NCBI GenBank assembly: GCA_963766295.1
Contig: CAVXYW010000002.1
Coordinates: 1,054,001-1,118,000 of the forward strand
Reading direction: 5' to 3'
Source of the DNA: JBBDRJ01 sp963766295
GTDB lineage: Bacteria; Actinomycetota; JAICYB01
Length of the DNA stretch: 64,000 nt
Part shown: positions 53,612 to 62,554 of the stretch, one piece after another
Layout: every line of letters starts with the position of its first letter
Position numbering within the stretch: the stretch's first letter is position 1
The notes under the pieces: model-generated
What the model saw: the letters and a program-made list of their open reading frames with translations, nothing else
Database searches by the model: none
Told to the model about the DNA's origin: nothing
Made by a program: the position numbers and the translations under genes

Positions 53612-56600
53612 TTTCCCCTCGCCTTCTCGATATCCGAGTGATAGTCCTGCAGCGCTCTGACGCCCAGGCCTCCGTTGCTCGAAGCGTCTATGCCCTCGAC
53701 GGCGGCAACAGCACCCGAGACGGTAGTAATGCACGGGATGCCGTGACGGACAGTCGCCGTGCGGATCTGGTACCCGTCTGCGCGGTAGCGATCACGTTCG
53801 GCCGGCGTGTTGAAGACGAGATCGACCTTCCCTTCCGACACGAGATCGACGACGTCGGGCTTGCCTTCGTCGATCTTGGCTACCGCGGTTGCGGCAACAC
53901 CGTTGTCCTTGAGCACTTTCGCGGTTCCAACCGTCGAGTAGATGTCGAAGCCCATTTCGGCCAAACGCTTGGCGCCGGGGACGATCGCAGCCTTGTCACG
54001 ATCCCGTAACGAGATGAAGATCGCTCCGGACGACGGCAGCTTCGTACCTGCGGCATCCTGCGCTTTAGCGAAGGCACCGCCGAAGTCGGCAGCGATTCCC
54101 ATCACCTCGCCTGTCGAACGCATCTCTGGTCCCAGGATGGTGTCGACGCCGGGGAAACGGCCCCAGGGAAGGACGGCTTCCTTTACAGCAGTGAACGGTA
54201 TGTCCTGGATATGGGGAGGTTCGCGCAGGAGTCCGCGCCCGCGAAGCTCTTCCAGCGTGTGTCCGACCATCACCCATGTCGCAACCTTGGCGAGAGGAAC
54301 TCCGAGGACCTTGGAACAGAACGGAACGGTGCGTGATGCGCGAGGGTTGGCTTCGATCACAAAGACCTCGCCGTCTCGCACGGCGTACTGCACGTTCATC
54401 AACCCGCGCACATCCAGCGCTTCGGCCAAACGCTTCGTGTAGTCGACGATCGTGGAGATGATGTCGTCACTCAACGTGTGCGGCGGCATCACGCAAGCTG
54501 AATCACCGGAGTGCACTCCGGCCTCTTCGATGTGTTCGAGGATTCCACCAAGCAAAAGCTCAGAGCCGTCGAAGATCGCGTCGACGTCCACCTCGACGGC
54601 GTCCTCGAGGAACTTGTCCACCAGGATCGGACGATCGGGACTCGCGATGGTTGCACTCTCGATGTAGCGCTCGACCATCTCGTCGGAGTACACGATCTCC
54701 ATCGCGCGTCCGCCCAACACGTAACTCGGACGAAGCAGCACCGGGTAGCCGATGCGCCGGCTCGACTCCAGGGCTTCGTCCAAAGATGTTGCCGTTCCGT
54801 ACGGCGGATGGGGTATCGCAAGCTTTTCTATGAGGGCGCCGAAGCGACCCGGTCCTCGGCGATGTCGATGGCGTCCGGCGACGTTCCGAGGATGTGTACG
54901 CCGGCCGCTTCGAGGTCCAGCGCTAGCCGCAGCGGTGTCTGCCCCCCGAGCTGCACGATCACGCCCTTCGGCTTTTCGGTGTCGACGATGTGCAGGACGT
55001 CTTCGAGCGTTAGCGGTTCGAAGTACAACCGGGTCGACGTGTCGTAGTCGGTTGAAACGGTTTCGGGGTTGCAGTTGACCATCACCGCGTCCAGGCCCAC
55101 GTCTTGTAGCGCGAAGGCCGCGTGTACGCAGCAGTAGTCGAATTCGATGCCTTGTCCTATGCGATTCGGACCCGAGCCGAGGATCATCACCGAGTTACCC
55201 GGGTTCGGCTTGGATTCGTCCTCTTCTTCGTAGGTCGAGTAGTAGTAAGGCGTGTACGCCTCGAACTCAGCGGCGCAGGTGTCGACACCTTTGTAGACAG
55301 GCTTCACGTCACGCTCGGATCGCACCTCTTGTTCCGTTCGACCTGTCAGGTATGCGATCTGCGCGTCCGAGAATCCGAGTCTCTTGCTTTCGGAGGTCGT
55401 CGCCGCACCGGCAGCGATCTTGTCCCGCATCTCGATGATCTCCACGATGCGGTCCAAGAACCAAGGGTCGATCCCGCTGGTTTCGTACACATCCTCGACC
55501 GATACACCGTTGCGGAGAGCCGCCTCGACGGCGTAGATCCTCTCGTCGCTAGGCGTCTTGACCATCTCCATAAGCTCTGCCGTATCCGTCGGAAGGCTCT
55601 TCTCGGCAAGGTCGCCGTTGAGCCCGGAGCGTCCGGCCTCGAGAGAGCGGATCCCCTTCTGAAGCGCTTCCGGGAACGTCCGGCCGATGGCCATCGCCTC
55701 GCCGATGGACTGCATCTTCGTTCCCAAAACCGGCACAACTCCCGGGAACTTCTCGAAAGCGAAGCGCGGAACCTTCACCACCACGTAGTCGATGGTCGGC
55801 TCGAAGCTCGCCGGCGTCTTACGCGTGATGTCGTTGGGGATCTCCTCGAGGAGATATCCGGCGGCGAGCTTCGCGGCGATCTTCGCGATCGGGAACCCTG
55901 TGGCCTTGGAAGCCAAAGCACTAGAACGCGACACTCGCGGATTCATCTCGATGATGACCTGACGGCCCGTGTTCGGATCGACGGCGAACTGGATGTTGCT
56001 TCCCCCGGTCTCGACACCGACCTCGCGGATGCAAGCTATCGACGCGTTTCGCATGATCTGGTACTCGCGGTCGGTGAGTGTTTGCGCGGGAGCGACGGTG
56101 ATGGAGTCACCGGTGTGCACACCCATCGGGTCGAAGTTCTCGATCGAGCAGATGATGACGACGTTGTCGGCGAGGTCGCGCATGACCTCGAGCTCGAACT
56201 CTTTCCAGCCAATGAGCGATTCCTCGACGAGGACTTCGTGGACCGGTGAGTACTCGAGGCCGAGTCCGGCTAGCGTCTCGAGCTCTTCCGGGTTGTGCGC
56301 CACGCCCGATCCGGCGCCGCCGAGTATGTAGCTCGGCCTGATAACCACCGGGTAACCGATGGCGCCGGCGATGTTGCGAGCTTCGGCAAGCGTGTAGGCG
56401 TAGCCGGAACGCGCCACCTCGATACCGATCGACTGCATCGCGTCCTTGAACTGCAGACGATCCTCAGCTTTTCGTATCGCTTCGATCTTCGCGCCGATGA
56501 GCTCGACGCCGAAGCGGTCAAGCACACCGTTCTCGTGCAACGCGACGGCGGTGTTGAGAGCGGTCTGACCACCGAGGGTCGGAAGCAACGCGTCGGGACG

Positions 56601-56843
56601 CTCGGCCTCGATAACCTCCGCGACCACTTCCGGTGTGATGGGCTCGACGTAGGTACGATCGGCGAATTCCGGGTCCGTCATGATCGTCGCCGGGTTGGAA
56701 TTCACGAGGACGACGCGAAATCCGTCTTCGCGCAAGACCTTGCAGGCCTGCGTGCCCGAGTAATCGAACTCGCACGCTTGCCCGATGACGATCGGGCCGG
56801 ACCCGATGATCAGGATCGAAGAGAGGTCGTTTCGTCTCGGCAT
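53608..56843 (-). CDS. carB: Carbamoyl-phosphate synthase large subunit, one frame break
   Basis: About 1,078 residues, ATG at 56843. Two ATP-grasp halves: GSGPIVIGQACEFDYSGTQA and IIEMNPRVSRSSALASKATG in the first, GSGPNRIGQGIEFDYCCVHA and VIEANPRASRTVPF in the second. A C-terminal MGS allosteric domain starts near IFISLRDRDKAAIVPGAKRL. One missing base near 54850 breaks the frame between EDR and RFGALIEKLAIPHPPYGTA. Both active sites look complete. Supplies carbamoyl phosphate for pyrimidines and, through ArgF, for arginine. Confidence 0.95.
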
Positions 56844-57308
56844 CTAGCTGATCAGCACCCCCGCCGCACCGACTCCGATGAGCACGAGTACCGCCCCCGC
56901 CGCTCCCAGCAACCAGTTGTCGGACGAGATACCGGCCCACACGAGCAGAACCCCGGCGAGGGAAAACAGGAGCAGGGCCAAGATGGCCGGTCCGGAGCCG
57001 ACGCTTGCACCGAAACGACGGAAGGGAAACGATGCGGTGCGCGGAGCATCTCCCCAGCTCTCCTTTAGTGCCGCCAGGTCGTTCGGGATCTCCCGGCCCT
57101 CGCGGACGGTGACCACCTCGCTCTCCGAGAACACGACGACATCACCCGAATCGAAGCGAAGCTCCCAGAGCTCGCCGGTATCCGGACTCCACGGCACGTT
57201 CAGCCTCCGGACCAGCAGACCTTCCTTTCCCTCCCAGCCGCTTCTGTCCTCCTTGGACGGGACGGGGCGATCCAGCTTGATCACCTTGGCTCGCTCACCG
57301 ACTCGCAT
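56844..57308 (-). CDS. Small two-helix membrane protein between carA and carB
   Basis: 154 residues, ATG at 57308; stop directly abuts the carB ATG. The N-terminal half (about 1-100) is soluble, with a WEGKEGLLVRRLNVPWSPDT patch that looks like a small beta barrel (SH3-like). The C-terminal quarter has two hydrophobic segments (ILALLLFSLAGVLLVWAGI and LLGAAGAVLVLIGVGAAGV). I do not recognise the family. Mycobacteria carry an unrelated-looking membrane protein near carA as well. Co-transcribed with carA and carB. Confidence 0.75.
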   Translation of the reverse strand: MRVGERAKVIKLDRPVPSKEDRSGWEGKEGLLVRRLNVPWSPDTGELWELRFDSGDVVVFSESEVVTVREGREIPNDLAALKESWGDAPRTASFPFRRFGASVGSGPAILALLLFSLAGVLLVWAGISSDNWLLGAAGAVLVLIGVGAAGVLIS

Positions 57309-57317
57309 ATGTCCTCC

Positions 57318-58529
57318 TCATCTGTTCGCCGCGATCAGATCCGCGAAGGCCTTAAAGAGGTATCGCGAATCGTGGGGGCCGGGCGCGGCCTCCGGGTGGT
57401 ACTGGACGGAGTATGCCGGGACATCAAGGCACCGAAGGCCCTCCAGGGTTCCGTCGTTCAGATCGAAGTGCGACAGAGCGACGTCTCCCATCTCCGAGGT
57501 CCACATCCAGTCTTCGCCCGTCGTCGTCGACAATGCACGCCAGGCCTCGCCTTCTGCATTGGGGTCGAGGCCGGCGCTAACCGCGAACCCATGGTTCTGC
57601 GTCGTTATCTCGACGCGTCCGGTGTCCATCGACTTGACCGGATGGTTGGCACCTCGGTGCCCGAACTTGAGCTTGTAGGTCGTTCCGCCCAGTGAAGTTC
57701 CCAACACTTGATGTCCGAGGCAGATACCGAACGTCGGACGTTTGGAGTCGATCAGCTCGCGCAGAGTGCCGGCCACGTGCGGGATAGCGGCCGGATCACC
57801 CGGGCCGTTCGAGACGAAAACACCGTCGGGAGCCCAGGCCATGATCTCGTCGGCCGGCGCATCTGCGCCGAACACTCGCGTGGTGAAACCCATGCCGGCC
57901 AGACAGCGCAAGATGTTGCGTTTCATCCCCAAATCGATGGCGGCGACCTTCGCGCCGGCGACTCGTGGATCGGGATCGTCGGCTACTGCAGACAGCTCAC
58001 CGGTGCGCCAAAGTTCGGCCGGGTCGAGGTCGTAGGCGCCCGACGGTGTCACTTCGCGGACGAGATCGCGTCCGACGATCCCGGGAGCCGAACGGATCCT
58101 TTCGAGGAACGACACTTCATCGGTGTCCTCGGTAGTGATGCCTCCGGTCATCGCGCCTTCCTCACGCAGTCTGCGTGTCAGGCGCCGGGTATCGATCCCT
58201 TCGATAGCGACGACACCGTGTCGTCGCAAGTACTCGGGAAGGCTCTCCTTTGATCGCCACGAGGACGGACGCTCCGTCGCTTCGCGCACGATGAATCCCT
58301 TGACCCACGGATGTGGTGCTTCTTCGTCCAGATCGTTGAGCCCGTAATTGCCTTGGTGCGGATAGGTCATCGCGACGATCTGTCCGTGATACGAGGGATC
58401 GGTAAGGACCTCCTGGTAGCCGGTAATTCCTGTGTTGAAAACGACCTCACCGAAGGTCTCTCCGCTGGCACCGATGCTGCGTCCGCGGAACACGGTGCCG
58501 TCGGCGAGTGCGAGCAGCGCATCGGTCAT
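57318..58529 (-). CDS. carA: Carbamoyl-phosphate synthase small subunit
   Basis: 403 residues, ATG at 58529 overlapping the pyrC stop. N-terminal domain (LALADGTVFRGRSIGA, VVFNTGITGYQEVLTDPSY) and class I glutaminase with the nucleophile in TFGICLGHQVLG and the His/Glu pair in YSVQYHPEAAPGP. Hydrolyses glutamine and feeds ammonia to CarB. Confidence 0.97.
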   Translation of the reverse strand: MTDALLALADGTVFRGRSIGASGETFGEVVFNTGITGYQEVLTDPSYHGQIVAMTYPHQGNYGLNDLDEEAPHPWVKGFIVREATERPSSWRSKESLPEYLRRHGVVAIEGIDTRRLTRRLREEGAMTGGITTEDTDEVSFLERIRSAPGIVGRDLVREVTPSGAYDLDPAELWRTGELSAVADDPDPRVAGAKVAAIDLGMKRNILRCLAGMGFTTRVFGADAPADEIMAWAPDGVFVSNGPGDPAAIPHVAGTLRELIDSKRPTFGICLGHQVLGTSLGGTTYKLKFGHRGANHPVKSMDTGRVEITTQNHGFAVSAGLDPNAEGEAWRALSTTTGEDWMWTSEMGDVALSHFDLNDGTLEGLRCLDVPAYSVQYHPEAAPGPHDSRYLFKAFADLIAANR

Positions 58530-59849
58530 CGCTTCGCGCCTCCATTTCGCTCGGTGGGCTGCACCTGGCCGTCGCGAACCGTGAGCTCTCCGCGCAACAT
58601 GGTGTGAACCACGCGGCCGCTCAGCTTCCGTCCGGCGAACGGGGTGTTGCGGCTGCGTGAGTGAAGAGCCGTGGGTTCAACCGTCCAACTTGCTTCTGGA
58701 TCGAAGACGACGAGGTTCGCCGGGCGCCCGGAAGCGATCGGGCCGCCGTATTCCTCCGACTTTCCGAGGATGTGTGCCGGTCCCGTGCTCATCAGTTCGA
58801 TCACACGCTCCAGACCAGCAGACTCCCGATTCGACGAGTTCCGCGAGGACGACACCGAGCGCGGTCTCGAGCCCGAGCATCCCGCACGGTGCGTATTCGA
58901 ACTCACGGTCCTTCGTATGGGCTGCGTGCGGCGCGTGATCGGTGGCGATCGCGTCTATGGTGCCGTCGGCTACCGCCTCCTTCAGCGCACGCACGTGTTC
59001 TTCCGACCGCAACGGTGGCGCGACCTTGAAGCTCGGGTCAAAGGAGCGCACAACCTCGTCGGTAAGAGACAGATGGTGAGGAGTTACTTCGCAGGTGACG
59101 GCGATACCCGCCGCCTTCGCGCGACGCACGGCGTCGACGGCTCCGGCCGTTGAGATGTGCGCGATGTGGAGCCGTGCTCCCGTCATCTTCGCCAGGGCAA
59201 GGTCACGGAGGACGCAAATCTCTTCGGCCTCGGCGGGAATCGCTCGGAGGCCGAGCACCGCCGACACATCGCCCTCGTGCATGTGTCCGTCACGCATCGA
59301 CGGGTCTTCTGCATGTTCGACGATCACAGCATCCAGAGCGCTTGCGTATTCCAGCGCTCTGCGCATCAGTTGCGCCGTCGGAACGGGATCGCCATCGTCG
59401 GAGAACATCCGAACGCCCGCCGAGGAACGGTGCATCTCGACCATCGGAGCGAGTTCGGAACCTGCTCGCCCGATGGTGACCGCTCCGATCGGAAGGACAT
59501 CGACCAGCCCCACCTCCCGGCCGCGGTTCCACACGTATTCCACACTCGATGCGTTGTCCTGCGCCGGGTCGGTGTTCGGCATCGGACAAACCGCGACATA
59601 GCCGCCGGCCGCAGCGGCACGCGATCCGGTCTCGATGGTCTCGGACTCCTCACCGCCCGGCTCCCTGAAGTGCACATGAAGGTCGACGAAACCCGGCGCA
59701 ACGATCGCGCCTCGGCAGTCCAGAACATCGCCATCGCTCGCGAGGTTCTCTCCAACTTCGACGATCGAATCGCCGTCGACGCGAACGTCCAGGACCCGGT
59801 CGACACCCGAAGCCGGATCTACAACGCGGCCGCCTCTAAGGAGCCTCAT
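58526..59849 (-). CDS. pyrC: Dihydroorotase, one frame break
   Basis: About 441 residues from the ATG at 59849 overlapping the pyrB stop. Amidohydrolase with metal motif DLHVHFREPGGEESETIETG, ATDHAPHAAHTK and the C-terminal SGRPANLVVFDPEASW. One extra base near 58815 breaks the frame between LAELVESG and LERVIELMSTGPAHILG. The frame continuing upstream to 60173 is not coding. Class I-type dihydroorotase of the pyrBC arrangement. Confidence 0.93.
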
Positions 59850-60787
59850 GACGCGATCTCGATCGGCTGTCCACCGAGCAAGACATACATGAGCGCCATC
59901 CGGACGGCCACACCGGCCGACACCTGCGCCTCGATCAGCGCAACCTCTGACTCGGCGGCTTCCCAGTCGATCTCTACCCCTCGGTTCATCGGTCCGGGGT
60001 GCATGACCACCGCTCCGGGAGCCATGCGCGCCAACCGCTCGCGCGTCAGCCCGAAGCCGGTCGTGAACTCTCGCTCCGATGGGATCAGCGCTTCCCGATG
60101 CCGTTCTCTCTGCATGCGAAGCAGGTAGACGACGTCCAGCGAACCAAGTTCCGCATCGAGATCGTGAGACCATCGGCAGTCGAGCGCAGCAACACCGCGC
60201 GGGAGAAGCGTCGGCGGAGCGATCAGTACGACGTCGGCTCCCATGCGGTTGAACCCCAGGGCGTTGGATCGCGCAACACGAGAGTGGACGATGTCCCCCA
60301 CGATTCCGATACGAACGCCCTCGAGGCGCCCAAGTCTTTTTTGCACCGTGTACATGTCGAGGAGGGCTTGCGTTGGATGCTCGTGCGCGCCGTCTCCGGC
60401 GTTGATGACATGGGCATCCGTGAGCCGTGCAAGCATCGCGGGAGCCCCGGCAGCCGGATGTCGCAGCACGATGGCGTCCGCACCCAACGCCCGCAGGGTT
60501 CGAGCGGTGTCCCGCAGACTCTCCCCTTTGCGAACGCTCGAAGCGTCCGCGGAGACATTGATCACATCGGCCGACAATCTCTTCGCAGCGATCTCGAAGG
60601 ACACACGCGTGCGCGTCGAGCTCTCGTAGAAAAGATTCACGACCGTTCGTCCACGAAGCGTCGGGACCTTCTTTATCTCGCGCTCGCCGATCGCCTCGAA
60701 GGACGCCGCGGAGTTGATGATCGACGCGATCTCGTCGCGACCGAGGTCGGCGATCGACAGCAGGTGCCTTGGATGCTCAGCGCTCAT
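59846..60787 (-). CDS. pyrB: Aspartate carbamoyltransferase catalytic subunit
   Basis: 313 residues from the ATG at 60787, overlapping the pyrR stop by 11 bases. Carbamoyl-phosphate loop FYESSTRTRVSFEIAAKRL, then SVRKGESLRDT, HPTQALLDMYT and HPGPMNRGVEI. No pyrI regulatory subunit is present, as usual outside enterobacteria. Confidence 0.97.
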   Translation of the reverse strand: MSAEHPRHLLSIADLGRDEIASIINSAASFEAIGEREIKKVPTLRGRTVVNLFYESSTRTRVSFEIAAKRLSADVINVSADASSVRKGESLRDTARTLRALGADAIVLRHPAAGAPAMLARLTDAHVINAGDGAHEHPTQALLDMYTVQKRLGRLEGVRIGIVGDIVHSRVARSNALGFNRMGADVVLIAPPTLLPRGVAALDCRWSHDLDAELGSLDVVYLLRMQRERHREALIPSEREFTTGFGLTRERLARMAPGAVVMHPGPMNRGVEIDWEAAESEVALIEAQVSAGVAVRMALMYVLLGGQPIEIAS

Positions 60788-61318
60788 GGATCTCCACTCC
60801 GTCGGCTCCGTCGGCCTCCTCGAAAAGCACGCGCACATCCTCCTTGGCCGACGTCGGCAGGTTCTTACCCACATAGTCGGCACGCATCGGCAGCTCGCGG
60901 TGTCCCCGGTCGACGAGGACGGCCAGCTGGATCGCCTGAGGCCGCCCGAGATCGGTGATCGCATCCAGGGCGGCTCTAATGGTTCGTCCGGTGTAGAAGA
61001 CGTCGTCGACGAGAACGACGACCTTTCCGCTCACGTCCGGAACGTCGGTGCGTTCAAGCGGACGAGGTCCGCGCTGAGCCAGATCGTCTCGATAAAGGGT
61101 TATGTCGAGCTCGCCCGTAGCGGGGTGCGACGCCTTCGACGCTGCGCGATCTCGGCGGCCAGCCTGCGGGCCCAGATGGCCCCGCCGGTTCGGATCCCCA
61201 CCAGCACTACGTCGTCCGCACCACGGTTGCGCTCGACGATCTCGTGGGCGACGCGAGTGGTGGCGCGGCGGAGGTCGGCGGGCTCCATGACCCGGGCCTT
61301 GAGTGTCGGCTCACTCAC
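60777..61318 (-). CDS. pyrR: PyrR bifunctional regulator/uracil phosphoribosyltransferase, two frame steps
   Basis: About 180 residues from a GTG at 61318. It binds the pyr leader RNA when UMP is high. N-terminal ADLRRATTRVAHEIVERN and LVGIRTGGAIWARRLA, then after two steps near 61138 and 61126 (extra C in CCCC) the segment VEGVAPATGELDITLYRDDL. The PRPP motif VVVLVDDVFYTGRTIRAALD and RELPMRADYVGKNLPTS follow. All hallmarks are kept, so the gene is probably intact. First gene of the pyr operon. Confidence 0.9.
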
Positions 61319-61338
61319 CGGGCCACCCAAAATGAGAA

Positions 61339-61380
61339 ATGCCTACCCGGTCGCCCTGTGGGGCGCTCTCGAGCAGGCAT
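61339..61380 (-). terminator. Terminator or sequestering hairpin in the pyr leader
   Basis: Minus strand ATGCCT pairs with AGGCAT (61375-61380 with 61339-61344), and inside it CGCCC-4-GGGCG forms a second stem. It is followed by TTTCTCATTTT 20 bases before the pyrR start. It could end transcription or mask translation start. Confidence 0.55.
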
Positions 61381-61402
61381 GTTCGTTCGCACGGCTGCGC
61401 TC

Positions 61403-61424
61403 CTTCCTCGCCTCTCGGGACGAG
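61403..61424 (-). promoter_or_regulatory. PyrR-binding stem-loop in the pyr operon leader
   Basis: Minus strand CTCG-TCCCGAGAGG-CGAG: a four-base stem closing a loop that matches the PyrR recognition consensus (UCCnGnGAGG), followed by AGGAAGG. With the downstream hairpin it forms a standard PyrR-controlled leader. It responds to uridine nucleotides through PyrR. Confidence 0.8.
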
Positions 61425-61515
61425 CGTTAAAGGTTCGCTGTCGCTGTAAACGTTATCACCCCTCCGAGACACCGACGGCTCGCCGGGCGCTTTTGCGCTC
61501 GACATCGCTAAAGTT

Positions 61516-62052
61516 ATGGACGAAATGGGCATCCACGACATCGAGGTTCGCACCATCGACGGCCAGACCAGGACTCTTGGGGACTACGCGGGTAAGGCAC
61601 TGCTCGTGGTCAACGTCGCGTCCAAGTGTGGCTTCACTCCCCAGTACGAAGGGCTACAGAAGCTCTACACCTCCTACCGCGACCGCGGCCTCGAGATCCT
61701 CGGCTTTCCGTGCAATCAATTCGCGTTCGAGGAACGCGGAAGCGACGAGAGCATCAAAGAGTTCTGCTCGCTCAACTACAACGTGACCTTTCCGATGTTC
61801 TCCAAGATCAAGGTGAACGGCCGATCGCGTCATCTTCTCTACGCGGAGCTCACCAAGCAGGAGGACAGGGGCGGCAAGGCAGGACGTGTCAAATGGAACT
61901 TTGAGAAGTTCCTCGTAGCTCCCGACGGAGAGGTGGCTGATCGTTTCCGCAGCCGCGTCACGCCGGAAGCTCCGGAGCTGGTCGCGGCGATCGAAGCGCT
62001 GCTGCCCGAAAGCCCGCGTAAACAAACCGGCGAGCTAGGCTCGACGGTATGA
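61516..62052 (+). CDS. Glutathione-peroxidase-family (thiol) peroxidase, first copy
   Basis: 178 residues, ATG at 61516 (61525 is a possible second start). Catalytic Cys in NVASKCGFTPQYEGLQ, Gln in LGFPCNQFAFEE, Trp/Asn in KWNFEKFLV. Members of this family without selenocysteine usually draw on thioredoxin. The C-terminus has an extra tail (PRKQTGELGSTV). Divergent from pyrR. Overlaps the next copy as ATGA. Confidence 0.92.
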   Translation: MDEMGIHDIEVRTIDGQTRTLGDYAGKALLVVNVASKCGFTPQYEGLQKLYTSYRDRGLEILGFPCNQFAFEERGSDESIKEFCSLNYNVTFPMFSKIKVNGRSRHLLYAELTKQEDRGGKAGRVKWNFEKFLVAPDGEVADRFRSRVTPEAPELVAAIEALLPESPRKQTGELGSTV

Positions 62053-62537
62053 GCCTCTACGACGTGCCGGTCCGCACCATCGACGGCGAGGAGACGACCC
62101 TTGCCGAGTACAAGGGGAAAGCGGTGATGGTCGTCAACGTCGCCTCGAAATGCGGCTTCACCCCGCAGTACGAAGCACTTCAGAAGCTCTACACGGACTT
62201 CCAGGATCGTGGGTTCGAGATCCTTGGCTTCCCGTGCAACCAGTTCGGCGGCCAAGAACCGGGGACGAACGAAGAGATCAAGGAGTTCTGCTCGCTCAAT
62301 TGGGGTGTCACGTTCCCGATGTTCGACAAGGTCGATGTGAACGGCGATGACCAGCACCCTCTATACGCGGAGCTCACGAAGCACTCCGACCACAAAGGCA
62401 ACGCGGGCGACGTGGGATGGAACTTCGAGAAGTTCCTCATCTCCCCGGAAGGCGAAGTCGTTGCGCGGTTCCGCACCAACGCCAAGCCCGATGCTCCCTA
62501 CATGGTGTCGGCCATCGAAGAACAGCTACCCGACTAG
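62049..62537 (+). CDS. Glutathione-peroxidase-family (thiol) peroxidase, second copy
   Basis: 162 residues, ATG overlapping the first copy's stop. Same catalytic set (ASKCGFTPQYEAL, GFPCNQFGGQEPG, GWNFEKFL). Roughly two thirds of positions agree with the first copy, by eye, so this is a tandem duplication. This copy is nearer the typical bacterial BsaA-like form (FGGQEPGTNEEIKEFC). Cytosolic peroxide or lipid-peroxide reduction. Confidence 0.93.
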   Translation: MSLYDVPVRTIDGEETTLAEYKGKAVMVVNVASKCGFTPQYEALQKLYTDFQDRGFEILGFPCNQFGGQEPGTNEEIKEFCSLNWGVTFPMFDKVDVNGDDQHPLYAELTKHSDHKGNAGDVGWNFEKFLISPEGEVVARFRTNAKPDAPYMVSAIEEQLPD

Positions 62538-62554
62538 CCAACTAATCTGACCCG

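Noticed and set aside
55122..56249. A 375-residue plus-strand frame inside carB
   Set aside because: Antisense of a conserved gene, with no recognisable domain and the composition expected for the reverse of high-GC coding sequence.
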